A DNA stretch of 64,000 nt. Source: Anas platyrhynchos (lineage: Eukaryota; Chordata; Aves; Anseriformes; Anatidae). The position numbers and the translations under genes are program-made. The stretch is from the NCBI RefSeq assembly GCF_047663525.1, contig NC_092613.1, positions 7,155,501-7,219,500 of the forward strand. The letters run 5' to 3'. This document shows positions 38,401-50,827 of this stretch, in pieces. Positions within the stretch are counted from its first letter, which is position 1. Each line of letters opens with the position of its first letter. Below the pieces are notes generated by a model. The model saw nothing but the letters and a program-made list of their open reading frames with translations. It searched no databases and was not told the origin of the DNA.

Positions 38401-41400
38401 GAGAGCTTTAAGCAAAGCCTAAAGAGGAATGGATTTTAGAAGAGGGTTGTGAATGCAGCGCTGCCGGAGCTGCAGCACCTGGGCGAGCGCCTGCAGGAAC
38501 GCACCCGAGCGCAGCGCACAGGCAAGTCCTCAAACACAGAACTTATTTCCAGGCTTAAAGCCATCGCTGGAGAGCTTTCATGTGCGGCGATGAAGCGAAG
38601 GCAGTGGAAGCGTTACAGAAAATACCTTATTACAGCAAAATCGCGCCGCTCTGGATTTCATCATTTCCCTTACGCTGGGGAAAGCTCTGCCAGCAGGCAG
38701 CGGGGCAGGGGCAGGGCGAGTGGTGGCAGCACCTGCTGCCGGGCAGAGCCAAGCAGCCCGCGGGCGCCGTGGGGCAGCGATGGGGCAGCAGAGCAGAGCG
38801 GAGCCGAGCCCACCCACGGCCAGCCCCAGGCAGCCTCGCAGCACCTGCAGGAGAGCCGTGGGTTCAGGCACCGCTAGCTTGTGCGCTTCCCTGCTGCATA
38901 ACCCACACTTTTCTAGCAGAGGATAAAAACTCAACAATTGCTGTTGTGCAAGTGCCCATTAATGTGGGGACTGCCAGACAGCCCTCGGATTTGGGAAGAG
39001 CTTTTGAGAGAGCGCCAAAGCCTGTCCTCTGTAAGCAGAGTTTTGAAAGCTGCTGCCTGGTAGGTAACAGGCTCCAGGCAATTCTCTGGTGGCTGCTGAG
39101 TTGCTGCTTCATCTTGGAGCCTCTGATGAACTTGGAGCTTCGCAGAAGCAGAAATAACGAAATAGACCCTTCCCTTTATGTGAAGCTGGGTGCTGGATGT
39201 GCCGCATTGTTCCTATCCCTCTCCTTCACTGCGCAGCAAAGCAAGCACAGCACGGAGGTAAGAGCAGTCATTCCCAGGAGTAACACAGAGAGGATGAAAA
39301 ACAACCTCAGAGTCGTGTTCTGTGCAAGGTTGTTTATAATGCCGGGAACTATTTTTAAACCTGGGCAATGAAGGGCTGCCAGCTGCAGAGAGCCCTTCTG
39401 GGCAGGTACGTGCGCTGCTGGCAGCGCAGGAGCGGGCGCTGGGTGCGGGCAGGGATGGCCGTGACACCACCACAAAACCCTTCCCAAGGACACCGCTCAG
39501 GGTAAAAAGCCATTTCTGGAGCTCAGAGAAGAGGAGGAGCAGGGAAAATCCTGGCAGGTGATGCCATGTGCTGTGCTTGGCCATCGGGCAGGAGGGAGCA
39601 CGCCGGGCAGGGCGGCTGCGCGCGGGGACAAACGGCACGCGGTGCTCCAGCTCCTCGGCGGGGCAAAGAAGAGGGCAGGAGAGGCGGCCAGCCCCTCCTC
39701 ACTGCATCATCCACACGTCAGCTCCCAGATGCTGACAGCAGCTATTTTGAACAGCCTCTGGCATGGGGAAAGTGAGAAATCAATTCCCAGAGCCAGAATT
39801 CCTGTCTACGGCATTTTGGAGAGATTTGAGGCCACCCAGGCTCAGGCTGCGGATACCACCACGGAGCTGCAAGCCCTGTGCCCACCCTTCCCACCGCCCC
39901 GGCGAGGGCGATTCTCCACCACCGAGAGGCTCAGCAACCACGGCGTGGCTCTGGCTTACCGGGGAGCCAGGAGCTGCTTGCAATCTGCTGTCACCTCCCG
40001 AAGGTTTGGTGTGCGATCATCAATCTGAAAGGGATTACAAGAGAAATGAATATCGTGAACACCCCAAATGAGTCGGATCTATAATGGTTTCCTAGCACAC
40101 TGTCAATATACGTTACAGTATTTAAATAATAGGTTAACAACTTTTGCCTATAAATTAAACTATTTTATTGAAATGTATGCTGATTACGAGGCAAATATCT
40201 TTGTTCTAATTATCTTAATTACGGGCTTTTAATGGCAAGAAGCTGCAGAAATAAAAACACACATAAACGGCGGCTTACAATGATGATAGCCGCACCTGCC
40301 AGCGCTTCTGCTGTGTTGTCAGGGTAATTCATGCACCGATTCCCACCGAGGCCAAGGGCTGTGCCGGTGACGTGCGGGCAGGGAGGCAGCCTGGGCTCAG
40401 CACGTGCCCACGGGGGGATTCACTGCATGGAGGGGCTGCTGTGGAGGGACGGAGGGCAGGGGGTGCAGGCTGCTTCGACCCCCCAGTACCACAGCACCTC
40501 GATTTGCTCCTGGCTGGGGCCCTCCCTGCTCCCCCGGGCACGGGCAGCTGCGGCGTGCCCAGGCACCCGTCCTGGTCCTTCAGCCCCAGGGCCTCGGCTG
40601 GGCCCCGTCTGAGTCTGCAGGGAGAAGGAGAATTAATTTCCATTTGCTCTGCTCCACTGCTAGCGACTGCATTCAACCTCCCGGGCTGCTGACTCCGCTC
40701 CCATTGCCTATGCCTGACAAACTAATGAATTTCCTTTGATTAGACGTCTGCGCTGCGTCTACCACCTTCGTTTTATTCTCATTTTAGCTCCTTATCTTTC
40801 TTCACGCTCCCTTACCCTCAGCCTGTGAGTGGCTGCAGCCTCTCCGGGTGGAGGCTGCGTGCCTTGCTCAGGCTCTTTCTCCTCTCCGAGCACACAGGCA
40901 GCGATCGCCCTCGCTGGCTTCTTGCACAGCACTCCTGGAGACACAGGACTGGCCTCAGCTGGGGAACACCACCTGGCTGATCACCAGGGAAAAGAGCCCT
41001 TGCGATGCAAGCCCAAGCCGAGGGCTGTGCCTGCAGGCCTGGTTCCTGCAGCGCTGCGCTCAGAGGCTCGGTGCAGAGCCACCAAATCATGCATGGGCAG
41101 GGGCTGCGCTCCTGCACCCGCTGCTTGGTGCCCCAGGGAGAAATGCCAAGCGCTGGGAGCAGAAGCAGTGGGGCAGCACGGGGGCAGCACGGGGACACCC
41201 ACCTCTCGTTGGCTCCTGATGGCAGAGAGTTCTGCAGGACCGACAGGGGGGCTGTGCCATCTCCTGCTGCAACTTGTAACGGTGGGGACACCGCTTCTGA
41301 AAAGCACAGAGCAGAAGTAGATCAGAATCAGGTTTTATTTCCCTTCAGATTTATGCAGGCAGGGCCATTTTGGCTCCCCAGCTGTGCATTAACCCTGGGA

Positions 41401-44400
41401 ACACGAAGTCCTGGCCAAACTATCGCAATGGTACAATTTCAAACTGGATTCCCCATCCAGGTTGTTTTTCTATCTGGACATACGGATAGAGGAAATCTTT
41501 GGAGACCTTGAAAAAGCAAACTGCCTCACTTTGAATTCCTGAAGCAGCGGCATGGCTAAGAACAGCCTCCGAAGGGAGTGACAGGAGGAACTCAGCACCT
41601 TTCCTCACTGTCTAACGTTCACGAAATTTAAAATACTGTACAGAAGGAAAAAAAAAAAGAGGAATAGCCAGTCACGTTGAGGACATTTGGAGGAGTGTGC
41701 TATTATGTAAAGCGAGCCAAGGAAAGGTTAGTAAATACCACTCCTTCCCCTGGGAGCTCTTCCCTTGCAGGAGTCATTAGTGCACTGGCAGGATAACAGA
41801 TCCTCGCCGCTAATTCTCTAGGTCATAAGCAAATTAAACAGCAAAGCTGATCGGCTCTCGATCCACATTAGGCACGGCTGACCAACTCACCTGCCTGCTG
41901 GCTGCCATTGTTACAGCAAGGTTAGGGCTACAAATACCAAGCTCTTGTCATTAAACCAAGCAAATTTTGCTCTTAACCATCAGGCAGACCAGGCACGGGG
42001 CCTTAGGAGACTACAGGGTGCTCGTCCCCGTGTGCTCACACCACGATCCTGTCCCTGAAGTAGCCTCAGGGAGGTTACACTTGTACTAAGAGGCAGTTTT
42101 ATTCCAACAAATTGTGATTTCAGTGTTCACACCATCAGCCTACGTATATGAAGATGTTCACTTTGTCCCGCTGGCTCTGCAGGAGGGAGGTGTGACCCCT
42201 CCTTTGCTCCTTCCCTAAGCAGTTTGGTCCGGAGCCCACAGGTGGCTCGGGGTCTGGCCACCAGCACCGACCCAACGCCGCGTGCACGATGCTGGCCGGG
42301 ATCCCTGCAAGCCTGGGCAGCACGCCCAGCCCCGCGGTGCTCAGAGAGGTTTGTGCGAGCACTTTGCTGCAGGGCAGCTTTGGGGAAGAAGCATCCTTCT
42401 TGCTACCTCTGCCTCTGCCAGTGCTCTCCCGTTCCAGCTGCTGCAGGACACCGTGGAGCAGCAGAGCCAACTTCAAACGGAAACGCCGCCTGTGAAACCT
42501 CCGGAGTCGAAATGCAGCGAACAAAACCAGCCACCCGCACGCAGCACACCGTCCCAAATCCTGCCTTTAATCTCAGGTTCCAGCACCAGCCTTCCCCCCA
42601 TCCAATTACTTGTCTTCCAATTGACATCGCAATATTAAATTCCTAAGAACTAAAGCACTTTGAAAACATAACCTACTTTAAAGCAGACAAGATTTATAAC
42701 AGAAGTATTTACTTTCTAGTCTTTGACGCTATCAAAGTCCCTGCTGCCTGCTCAGCAGCCCCTCAGCCATGCCTCCAAGCCCAGGGGCTGCCAGGCGCAC
42801 ATCCCACAGCGGGCAGCGTCTGCCGAGGTGCCCTGGGGGCTCTGCTCCCCCAAAGGCTGCGGCGTGGTTTGTGGCCACGCTGCAATTTTAGCCCTCGAGA
42901 GCAGCGCAGAAACCACAGAGGATGCCTCTGCCATGGCAGTGAAACAAGGTCACGGCAGCGAACCTCCAGAAGGGAGGCTCGGAAAAGCCTGCAGCGAGGT
43001 GCCGGCCAAGCAAGTTGGGATCAGGCATGGAAAAGGACCGAAGAGGTACCCAAAAGTGGGCAAGGGGGCAGTGAGGGTCTCCCCATACTCACTGGTGGCA
43101 GGAGCATGACAGTGCTTTCCCTCTGCTGCTCCCAGGACCTAGTAAAACAGCCCAGAGCCACTGCTCTCCTTGCGCTTCTCTCCCGCTGCCCCCAGCGCCT
43201 CCAGCCCAGGGGTGAGGGTGGCACCGCGCTGCCCCACTGCTCGGTTATGGGGGCTCTGGCACCACGGGCTGGTCAGCACGCAGCTGTGACACCCAGAGGC
43301 AGCTCAGATGTGAACTGGGAAATCTTTCCGCTGGTGCAAGTGGCAAGTCTCCAGGCAGCAAGGCAGGCAGCGGGACTCCTGGTGCACTTTTCTGCCTGGC
43401 CTCATCCCTAATCATATATTGCTGCGCTAACCTAAATGGAGTAACATTAACTTTCACTCCTGAAGCAAGGTGCAATTAGTTGGGCATAAAAGAACACTGA
43501 AGTGATGCTAATTACCCTCTAAAAGATGAATAGGATTGAGCCAGAGAAGCAGAAAATTACCTTTGTGGGAAATCAGTCTCAGAGTCTGTACTGAACAGCG
43601 GCGGCAGCAGCAGGACAGGCACAGCCCGGGCAGAGCTGCCTCTCCTCCACATCCAGCAGAGCCCTGAGCAGCCGAGGATGCGGGGAGCATCCCACCCGTG
43701 GCCACAGCCAGCTCCTGCTCCGGACTGGGTGTCCCCAAGAGAATGCTTGGACCTCACCTAGTGCAAAACCCACCCACACCTGAGACCTTGGGAAGCTTCA
43801 CCCCCACCTGCTCCACTGCAGGCAGGCTACCTCGGTACTCTGCAGCTCCCAGGACCTTTAATAGTAATTAACAGGCTGTTCTGCTTGAGTCCTGGTGGTA
43901 AGGGGAGGCAGCCTGCTGGGGTCCAAAGCACAGCACGTAGCAGGACAGCTCTGACACGGCTGAAAATGCTCCTGAGAAGGGGCAGAGACCCGGCTCCCTC
44001 CGAGGGATAGCACCTCGGCAGCCTCCTGCTTTCCCTTCCGCTCCGAGCTCATACATACACAACCTTCATGTTCCCATCAAAGCCTCTCCCTGATTTATGC
44101 CCATGGGAGAAGCTCACGGAGTTACGTTGTGGGAACTAAACGTTTTAAAAGGCAAATTGAAAAGCAGTCCAGAAAGCAATCTGCTCCCAGGTACCGCTGC
44201 CGTCTGCTCTCCCTGCTCCACCAGACAGGCTGTACCTGCAGCACAGGCTGCTTGTTCCAGCCATGCTGCGAGCGCTGGTTTCTTTTATAAGATGCATTAT
44301 TTACCAGTCTGACGTGCAGCTCATTTAAAAAAACAAGATTTATCAGCAAAAAAAAAAAAAGTAGTGCTTGCTATGGCAGCTTCCAACAAGCGCAGCGGGG

Positions 44401-47400
44401 CTCTTTGCTGGCCCGGTGCTGACCGTGCAGATTCCTGCCCCATCCAGCACCAAAATGCCCTGGCCCGGTGCAAAGCGGCCCCAGGGCTCATCCCCCCCAT
44501 GCCTGGGGCTCCCCACATGGTGCCACCGGCCTGCAGCCCCCCGAACTTGGGAATTAAACAAATGGGTCAGGGATGCCTGCACCAAGGAGAGACCTTCCCA
44601 GCACCGCGGTAACTCCCATGCTGGTGGAGATCCCAGATCCTGCAGCCTGGCCCTTTTTGGGGAGCAGCAGCTCCCCAAAGGGGTGCTTCCCGCAGAGCTG
44701 GGGTACCCCCAACACTGCTCCCCGTGCTGCTGTGTTCCCAGCGGGATCTGTCCTGCTCCACTGCTGCCCGCCCTGCAGGGACCGGGCCGTGCTTGCCTTT
44801 TGTGCCCTGCTCTGCTGGTAGAAGCGGCTCCCTCCAGCCCAACAAAGCCAGAGGAGCTGCTCCGGTGCCAAGGAATTTTTAGCAAGCCGTGGGAAGTGTC
44901 AGTCGCTTTGCAAAGGTGCGACTGTTCTCAACGAGCAAAGCGTAACCAGAGCTCGCCGAGAGATCAGGATCTGCAGCGGGACATCGGGGCTCAGAGAAAC
45001 AACGTCCTCGCCCCGCGTGCCCCCTTCCTGGCCAGCACCCCACTGCTGCTGTGCGCCCAGCTCCTGGGGCCACAAACTTCCCTCCTTCGACCCCTTCCTC
45101 CCCCGTCCTCATGTTGGTAAGCCAAGGGATGATGCCACCCTGCTCGCTGTGCCCCCTGCCCTGCTCTGAACTCCCCGTGGCCGTACCTGCAGGAGGAGCT
45201 CCCCAGGGACCCGCTGCCCTCGGACACCCGGCGCCGTCACGGCCACTGGCACGTGCTCGATCCTGGCCCTGCCGCCCCTCCTCAGCAGCCCGGAGCTGGA
45301 GCACGCTGTAAGCACAGATGAATGTTTAATGCTCAGAGCAAGTTTTTGCGTTGACCTACATTTCCTTCCCCCAGACACCACGCTGGGGCCTGAGGGGATC
45401 GCGTGGGGCAGGAGCGCGGTGCAACCCCCGGTGCTCGTAGCAGCCCCCAGCCCACACAAGCCGGGCACCAGATCCTCCCTCCCTGGTGCCCGGTCCTCTC
45501 GCAGCTCCAGCCTGAGCCAGAGCTGGTGCACGCCTGCGGGTGCTGCTTCCCGTACCTGCAATGGGTGGGCTAAAACCAAGGCCAGGCTGACCCTGAGGAG
45601 CACACAAACCTTGTGCCAGGGTGGCCGCAGCACCGGCAGGGCGCAGGGCTGCTGCTCCTGCACGTGGCCGAGTCGCATCCTCCAAAGGCAGCGCTGCCCC
45701 ATCAATAATAAAAAGCAATTTCCCCGGACAGAGCCGGGAGATTACGCGGGCATTCGCACTCCTCATCTGCTGCTGACAGGATGGGAAGGACTTTAATAAG
45801 ATGTGATTTGACAGTAACACAAAACAACAACAGCATTAAGGGAAGAGTAATGGCAAAGGCAGCTGTCAAAAACCTCATGTTCCCTAACCAGGAGAAAGAA
45901 ATCAGAGCTGTCAGGCCTCAGTGGAGAGCAAAGGGCAGCCAGGACAGGAGTGGGTGGCCAGGTAGAGCTGGCAGCCCCAGGAGGAGGCGTTGGGGCTGGG
46001 GAGGCCGAGGGGACCCACCGGGGAGCTGCAGCAGGGAGAGCAGGAGGAGTGGGGCAGGCCGATGGACTGAAAGAGAGGGAAATGAAATGCATCCAGGAGG
46101 CTCTGCGAGGCTGTGCCAGCTCACCGGCCCAGGATCCAGGAGCTCATGGTGAGAGGAGCTCATGGTGAGGATCTGCAGCACCACAGCCCCCAAAACCTGC
46201 AGCAGAGGGAGAACCACCAACAGGGCAGGGACACACCAAAGTGGGGAGGGGACCCTGCTCAGCTGGCAGCAGCCCCTGGGCCATGGCAGAGCTCAGAGAG
46301 GATCCACGGGGCACTGCTGCTCCCGGGGAGCGCAGATCAGCGGGCGGCACCCACACAGCACAGAGAGGTTCAGGCCAGACAAGATCTCATTAAGATTCTG
46401 TTGTGCCTCGATTCTTGTAATTAAGAAATGAGGGTGAGAAATGGAGAGGCCCAGTAAAACTAGACACCCCCCTCCCCTTTTAATATGGGCTGCGTGTTAT
46501 GAGCCGCATTAATACAAAAAGCACAGAAATACAACTCGGAGGCCTTGGAAAAGTGCCCTGCCCATGCAAAGCAGCACGCAGAGATACTCTAGTGGTGCTC
46601 ACAGCCTCCAGCTGCACGCAGCCACGCCAAGAAACCCATGGGCCAAAGCAGCAGCACAGTCACAGCCCAGCACCACGGCTCCCCGTAGCAATGAGAGCAC
46701 GGGGAGGACAACCACAGCACGGGTAGGAAAACCTTGAGGCAGGAGCCTCGAGAGCACTGCCTGCATGGGAAGCACCTTCCTGAGGAAGAGCAGCCCCGAG
46801 GAGGACACTGGCTCCCATCAGAAGCTCCACCAAAAGCTCCTCCGCTACGGCCCCAAGGAGCGGGGGCTGCCCCGTGCCCTCACGCGGTGCCTGCTCCCAG
46901 GGCAGAGCCTGCCCGAGCCCGGGGAGCCGCTGCCAAGCCCAAAGCCACTGGGTGCAAACCAGGTTTGGGATTTGCTCACGTGTGTGCCTGGCAACACAAA
47001 CAAGCAGGGCTTCGTGAAGCCTTTATTTTAAAAATATGTTTTTTAATTTAAATGCAAATTCGGCGCTGCGTTATCTGTAAGGTCATTTGAAGTGACACGC
47101 TGCTTAATTAGCGAGGATGAGTCTCAGGAAGCAAAAGCAGCTAATGGCTGGCCCTTTCCTGGGCATTTGTTTTAAGTTAATTAAAATTTCTCAGAGAGGG
47201 ATCCATCCTGCTCTGCAGAACGGCTCCTGCCTCCGTCCAGCCAGTCCCTCCCTAAGCCAAGCGTGCTGCCAGGGCTGCTCTCAGCAGGCCATTAGCTATT
47301 AATCAAGCAGAGCACATTTATTCCCGCATCCTGAAATCCCCTTTGGCGACTCACAAATCACAGCCCACCGCTCGATGGATGCGCCCGCACCACCCGGCAG

Positions 47401-48194
47401 CAGGCAGAGCGCTCTCCGCGATACATCAGAGCGAGGACGGGGGAGATTTTTCTTAATGCTGGGAGGAATTACACGTCTAAGCCTTCAGAAGAGACATTAA
47501 ACCTTACATGAAATTGAACCTTCAAAGTGAGGAGCGGAGCAGTTACCCTGTGTTACGCACAAGTTACGCGCGAGAGGAGCTCGTTTGGAGACGAGCTGCC
47601 TTTGCCAAGAGCCGCGCTCCGTGCCGTCAGGGGCGTGCGTCACAGATCCAGGGAGGGAGTTCAACCCTTCCCTCAGCCCTCCTCTACCTCGTGCCCCCGT
47701 GGCCCACTGGTGTGAGGGGTTAGGAGCAGAGCCAGGGGTCTGGACCTCGCAGCAGTGACGGCTCCGAGGGCGCACAGAGCGCCTCAGCCCCCTGTGCTTG
47801 GTTTAATCAGTGTAAGTCCCTTCCCAGTGCGGATCGATAGCCTCTCATTGGGAGAAAATGAGATAAACGGCGGCCTTAATAGCGCTCCATTTCCCTGCAA
47901 ATAGGAATCCCGATCTGGGTCTGCCTCCCAGCTGCAGGAAGAAAAGGCCCTTAATTAACAGCCCTGCTCAGAGGCTGCCCGCTCTCTGCAGTGCTGTGTT
48001 TCATCCCAGCTCCTGTCCTGACCCGCTCTGTGCGGCCAAGCAGATGCAGAAATAGCTGGGTGCCAGACAGAGGAAGGGAAACCAGGCAGGAGAGGCACGG
48101 GGTGAGCCCTGTCCTTCCGCCCCATTACTCGCTTCTTCTCTTACCCAGCACGTGCCCTAAGGACACAAAAGGCTGGGCTCAGAATCCTGCAACA
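38401..48194. other. Intergenic, GC-rich block with AT-rich islands
   Basis: GC-rich DNA in which stop codons are sparse, so overlapping open frames of 100-250 codons appear on both strands. Frames overlapping on opposite strands, repetitive low-complexity composition and non-ATG starts argue against genes. AT-rich islands at about 40.08-40.30, 43.40-43.53 and 47.02-47.19 kb contrast sharply with the background. The single ATG-initiated ORF at 38580-39371 is discussed as a finding. Confidence 0.6.
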
Positions 48195-48405
48195 CCCTGA
48201 GTTGGACCCTCAAGGATCATCGCATCCAGCTCCTGGCTCCACTCAGGACCACACAAAAAAAAAAAAAAACCTATAGCTGAGAGTGGTGCTCAAACAGTTC
48301 TTGAACTCCACCAGGCTGAGCACCAGGGAGTCTGCTGTACGCCCAGCCGCCCTCTCGGTGAGGAGCCTTTTCCCAACACCCAGCCCGAAACACTTCATTT
48401 GGTGG
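48195..48405 (-). mobile_element. CR1 LINE fragment (3' region), minus strand
   Basis: Reverse complement of a CR1 3' region of the same type as the copy near 63.3 kb. AGGATCATCGCATCCAGCTC and CTGGCTCCACTCAGGACCAC correspond to the shared terminal block. The segment with CTCTCGGTGAGGAGCCTTTT and CCCAACACCCAG is the upstream part. An A run of 15 lies inside the element at about 48255-48269, and the copy is noticeably diverged. The right boundary is approximate. It is intergenic, between the LRIG2 3' end and the MAGI3 promoter. Confidence 0.85.
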
Positions 48406-50811
48406 AAGGGAAATCCCAGCCAGGAGCAGAGCTGGGACCCCAGCTGGGTGCACCCTCAGCTGCTCCAAGCTGGACCCTGCACTGCTTCAAACCACCGAGG
48501 GATTAAAGCGAGGAAGGGAAAGGATCTTCCACAAAAACTCAAGTCGTTAGCGAAGCCTGAGGGTAGATGCAATTGTTTTCTGTTTTTTCCTCTCTTTGAT
48601 GACCCAGTTTTTTTAATCTCATCAGCACCAGGCTGCAGTGTTAATTTTTAAATATGCTTGGGTAACTGAGAACATTAACTATTCATGATCTTATCTTCAA
48701 TAGCTGCTGGTTCTCTGACACTGTGCCAAAGTTGAGATGTACATAATAAACCTGGGAGAGCTGAACTTACCCGGAAAGGTGATAGCTGGTTTTTCCTGAG
48801 CACCTTGTTGAGATGATCACAGGACGGGGTGGGGTTTCACAATACTTCACAAAGCGAGGCTTGGGGGGCAGGCTTGGATCACGGCGGCTATCTTCCTGCA
48901 ATTACCGCGGCTTGAAAATACTCAGAGCATGCAAAAAGCTGGTATCTGGGGAATGCTGTGGACACTCTGCGACTGCTTCAGCTCCAGTCCCCTAGGAAAA
49001 CCCAAAGCATTCTGGAATTACCAGGGATGCCTCCTGAGGCTGCTGCAGGAGGCAGGCAGCGCTGTGCCTGCTCCTGAGGCCAGGCACGGGCACTGAGGGT
49101 GCCCTGGTGAGCAGGCGTGTGCTGACAGACCTAAGAGTCGAGAGCCTTTACGCAGAGAAGAGGCAGCCCTTTGGCAAAAAAAGCACAGGAATGTGGCACT
49201 AGGGCAGTAAAATGAAAGCAAAAGTCCTGATGTTTGCTTGCAGCCTGCGTTTGCTGTTGGGTTCCCGCAGTGCGGGACCTACGGCCACGACACGCGGCCC
49301 ACGAGCAACCCAAACGCTGCCAAACGCATCGCGAGCTGCCACACAGAGTCGGGCAGGGACCCAAGGCAGAGCTGCCAGCAGCCGAGCCCCTGCCCAACAG
49401 CGTGCTCCGACAGCTGCCGGCAAGGCAAGGCAAGGCAGGAGCCTCCGCAGGGGCTGGCCGGCTCTCCTGGGAAAGCGGCGCCCAGAGCCGCATCTGGAGC
49501 TGCTCTCTGCCAAGTCGCTCCCCTGGGCAGCCACGGCCAGGAGAGAAAAGCCCTGAGCTGGAGGTTGCCACGTGCTGAGCTTCCAACAACCGCGGCGTGC
49601 CAAGGAGAGCGGCTCATTTCTGCTCGTTGGGCTGGGGTGAGCTCTAGATCCACGCTTCGTGGGCACAAACCTTTGGGGTCAGCCAGAAGAGAGGAGCAGG
49701 CAGCCACGGCTCAGTTAAACCTGGGAAAAACTGCAGTGCTGACAGCTGTGAACAGGCAGAACCGAGTGCAGGAACAGCAAACGTGCTCATCAGACATGGA
49801 CCAGCAAAACACCACAGTGGTAGAAATAGGGTAGGTTATTCAAAGGAATAATAATAAAAAAAAAAAACTTACACAGGTTTTTAGGAAGGATGGTAGCTGG
49901 TAGGGTGGGAAGTAGTCGCCTCTCCTCCTGCAGCAGGTATCTGGGGACACGCTGTCACTACCTCATTTATGCTCTTGGTCTGTTGCCAGAAAGAAAATCA
50001 CTTTTGGCACTTGAAAGGATCCGAATAGCAGGACGGCAGTGCTGTGAGCACAGAGATCGCTGAGTCTTCTCGCTCGGAGGCAACAGCCCTGCTGTTGTAC
50101 CGCATTTCCAGAAGTATTTGTGCTTCCTAGTGGAAAACTGAAATAAGAACTATTTGGTAACAAAATCTACTTTTAACCAAGGCTCTAATTTTGAAAATAA
50201 TCTGTGTCTAGGTGGGAGGCAGCTGACAAGAAAATCTGGCACTGTTCTCATCTCTCACAAGCAGCAGGTGCCTCAGGTAGCATATACACATACAAGGCAC
50301 CTGAACCAGGACTGCAAGCAATGAGTTTTCACGAAAACTGACAACCTAGTAACAAATTCAGATCTCACCTCTGTAACCTTGCTGCAGAATTACTGGTGAA
50401 CCTATTGAAATGCAACATTTTCCTTCCAGACTGCCACTCACCTGCAGTCGTTTCCTCCCCGCTTGCTCCATGCCAGGCCTGCAGCAGTGCCCATCGCTGG
50501 CAGAATCAGCCAACAGCCCCATGGCCTGGCACAGCCTCTGAGAAAGGGCTGCAAGACCCCGCTCCTAACACCAGCTACCACTTTGTTGCCGTGTGTGGAA
50601 GCTCATTTGTGAGCCAGGGTAAATACCTGGTGCCCTTCCCATAATGAAAAGAAAGGATCGGTGTAATATTCATGTTAAGAAGACTGGAATCCTACCTGAA
50701 ACTGCTTTATGAGGCTTACTGCGTTTTCTTCCCTATAAAAATGAAATATCATTGAATAAACACACATTACTTAATCTGCAAACTAACAGAAGTTACAGTG
50801 ACAGTTCCATG
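48406..50811. other. Intergenic spacer downstream of LRIG2
   Basis: No gene recognised. Contains a short (GGCAA)n run at about 49420-49438 and an AAT/poly-A tract at about 49846-49867. ORFs on both strands between 49.2 and 49.8 kb overlap each other in a GC-rich patch and look like noise. Confidence 0.55.
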
Positions 50812-50821
50812 TATACAGCAT

Positions 50822-50827
50822 TTTATT
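50822..50827 (-). terminator. LRIG2: Distal LRIG2 polyadenylation signal candidate
   Basis: Canonical AATAAA on the minus strand. About 10-20 bases beyond it come CA dinucleotides suitable for cleavage, then a stretch with several TGT/CTGT steps. The layout is that of a genuine 3' end. It would give LRIG2 a 3' UTR of about 3.1 kb. Confidence 0.45.

Noticed and set aside
44368..45705. Long overlapping ORFs on both strands (up to 250 codons)
   Set aside because: The 250-codon frame begins at TTG, frames overlap on opposite strands, and the DNA is GC-rich with sparse stops. No recognisable domain or splice pattern.
46660..46690. Partial match to the REST/NRSF element (CAGCACCACGG)
   Set aside because: Only the left half matches; the second half (GACAGCGCC type) is absent.
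49199..49834. Cluster of 114-198 codon ORFs on both strands
   Set aside because: Six or more mutually overlapping frames in one GC-rich patch; at most one could be real and none resembles a known protein.
50750..50760. Plus-strand AATAAA as the end of a plus-strand gene
   Set aside because: No plus-strand coding exon leads to it; likely chance in AT-rich DNA next to the LRIG2 3' end.
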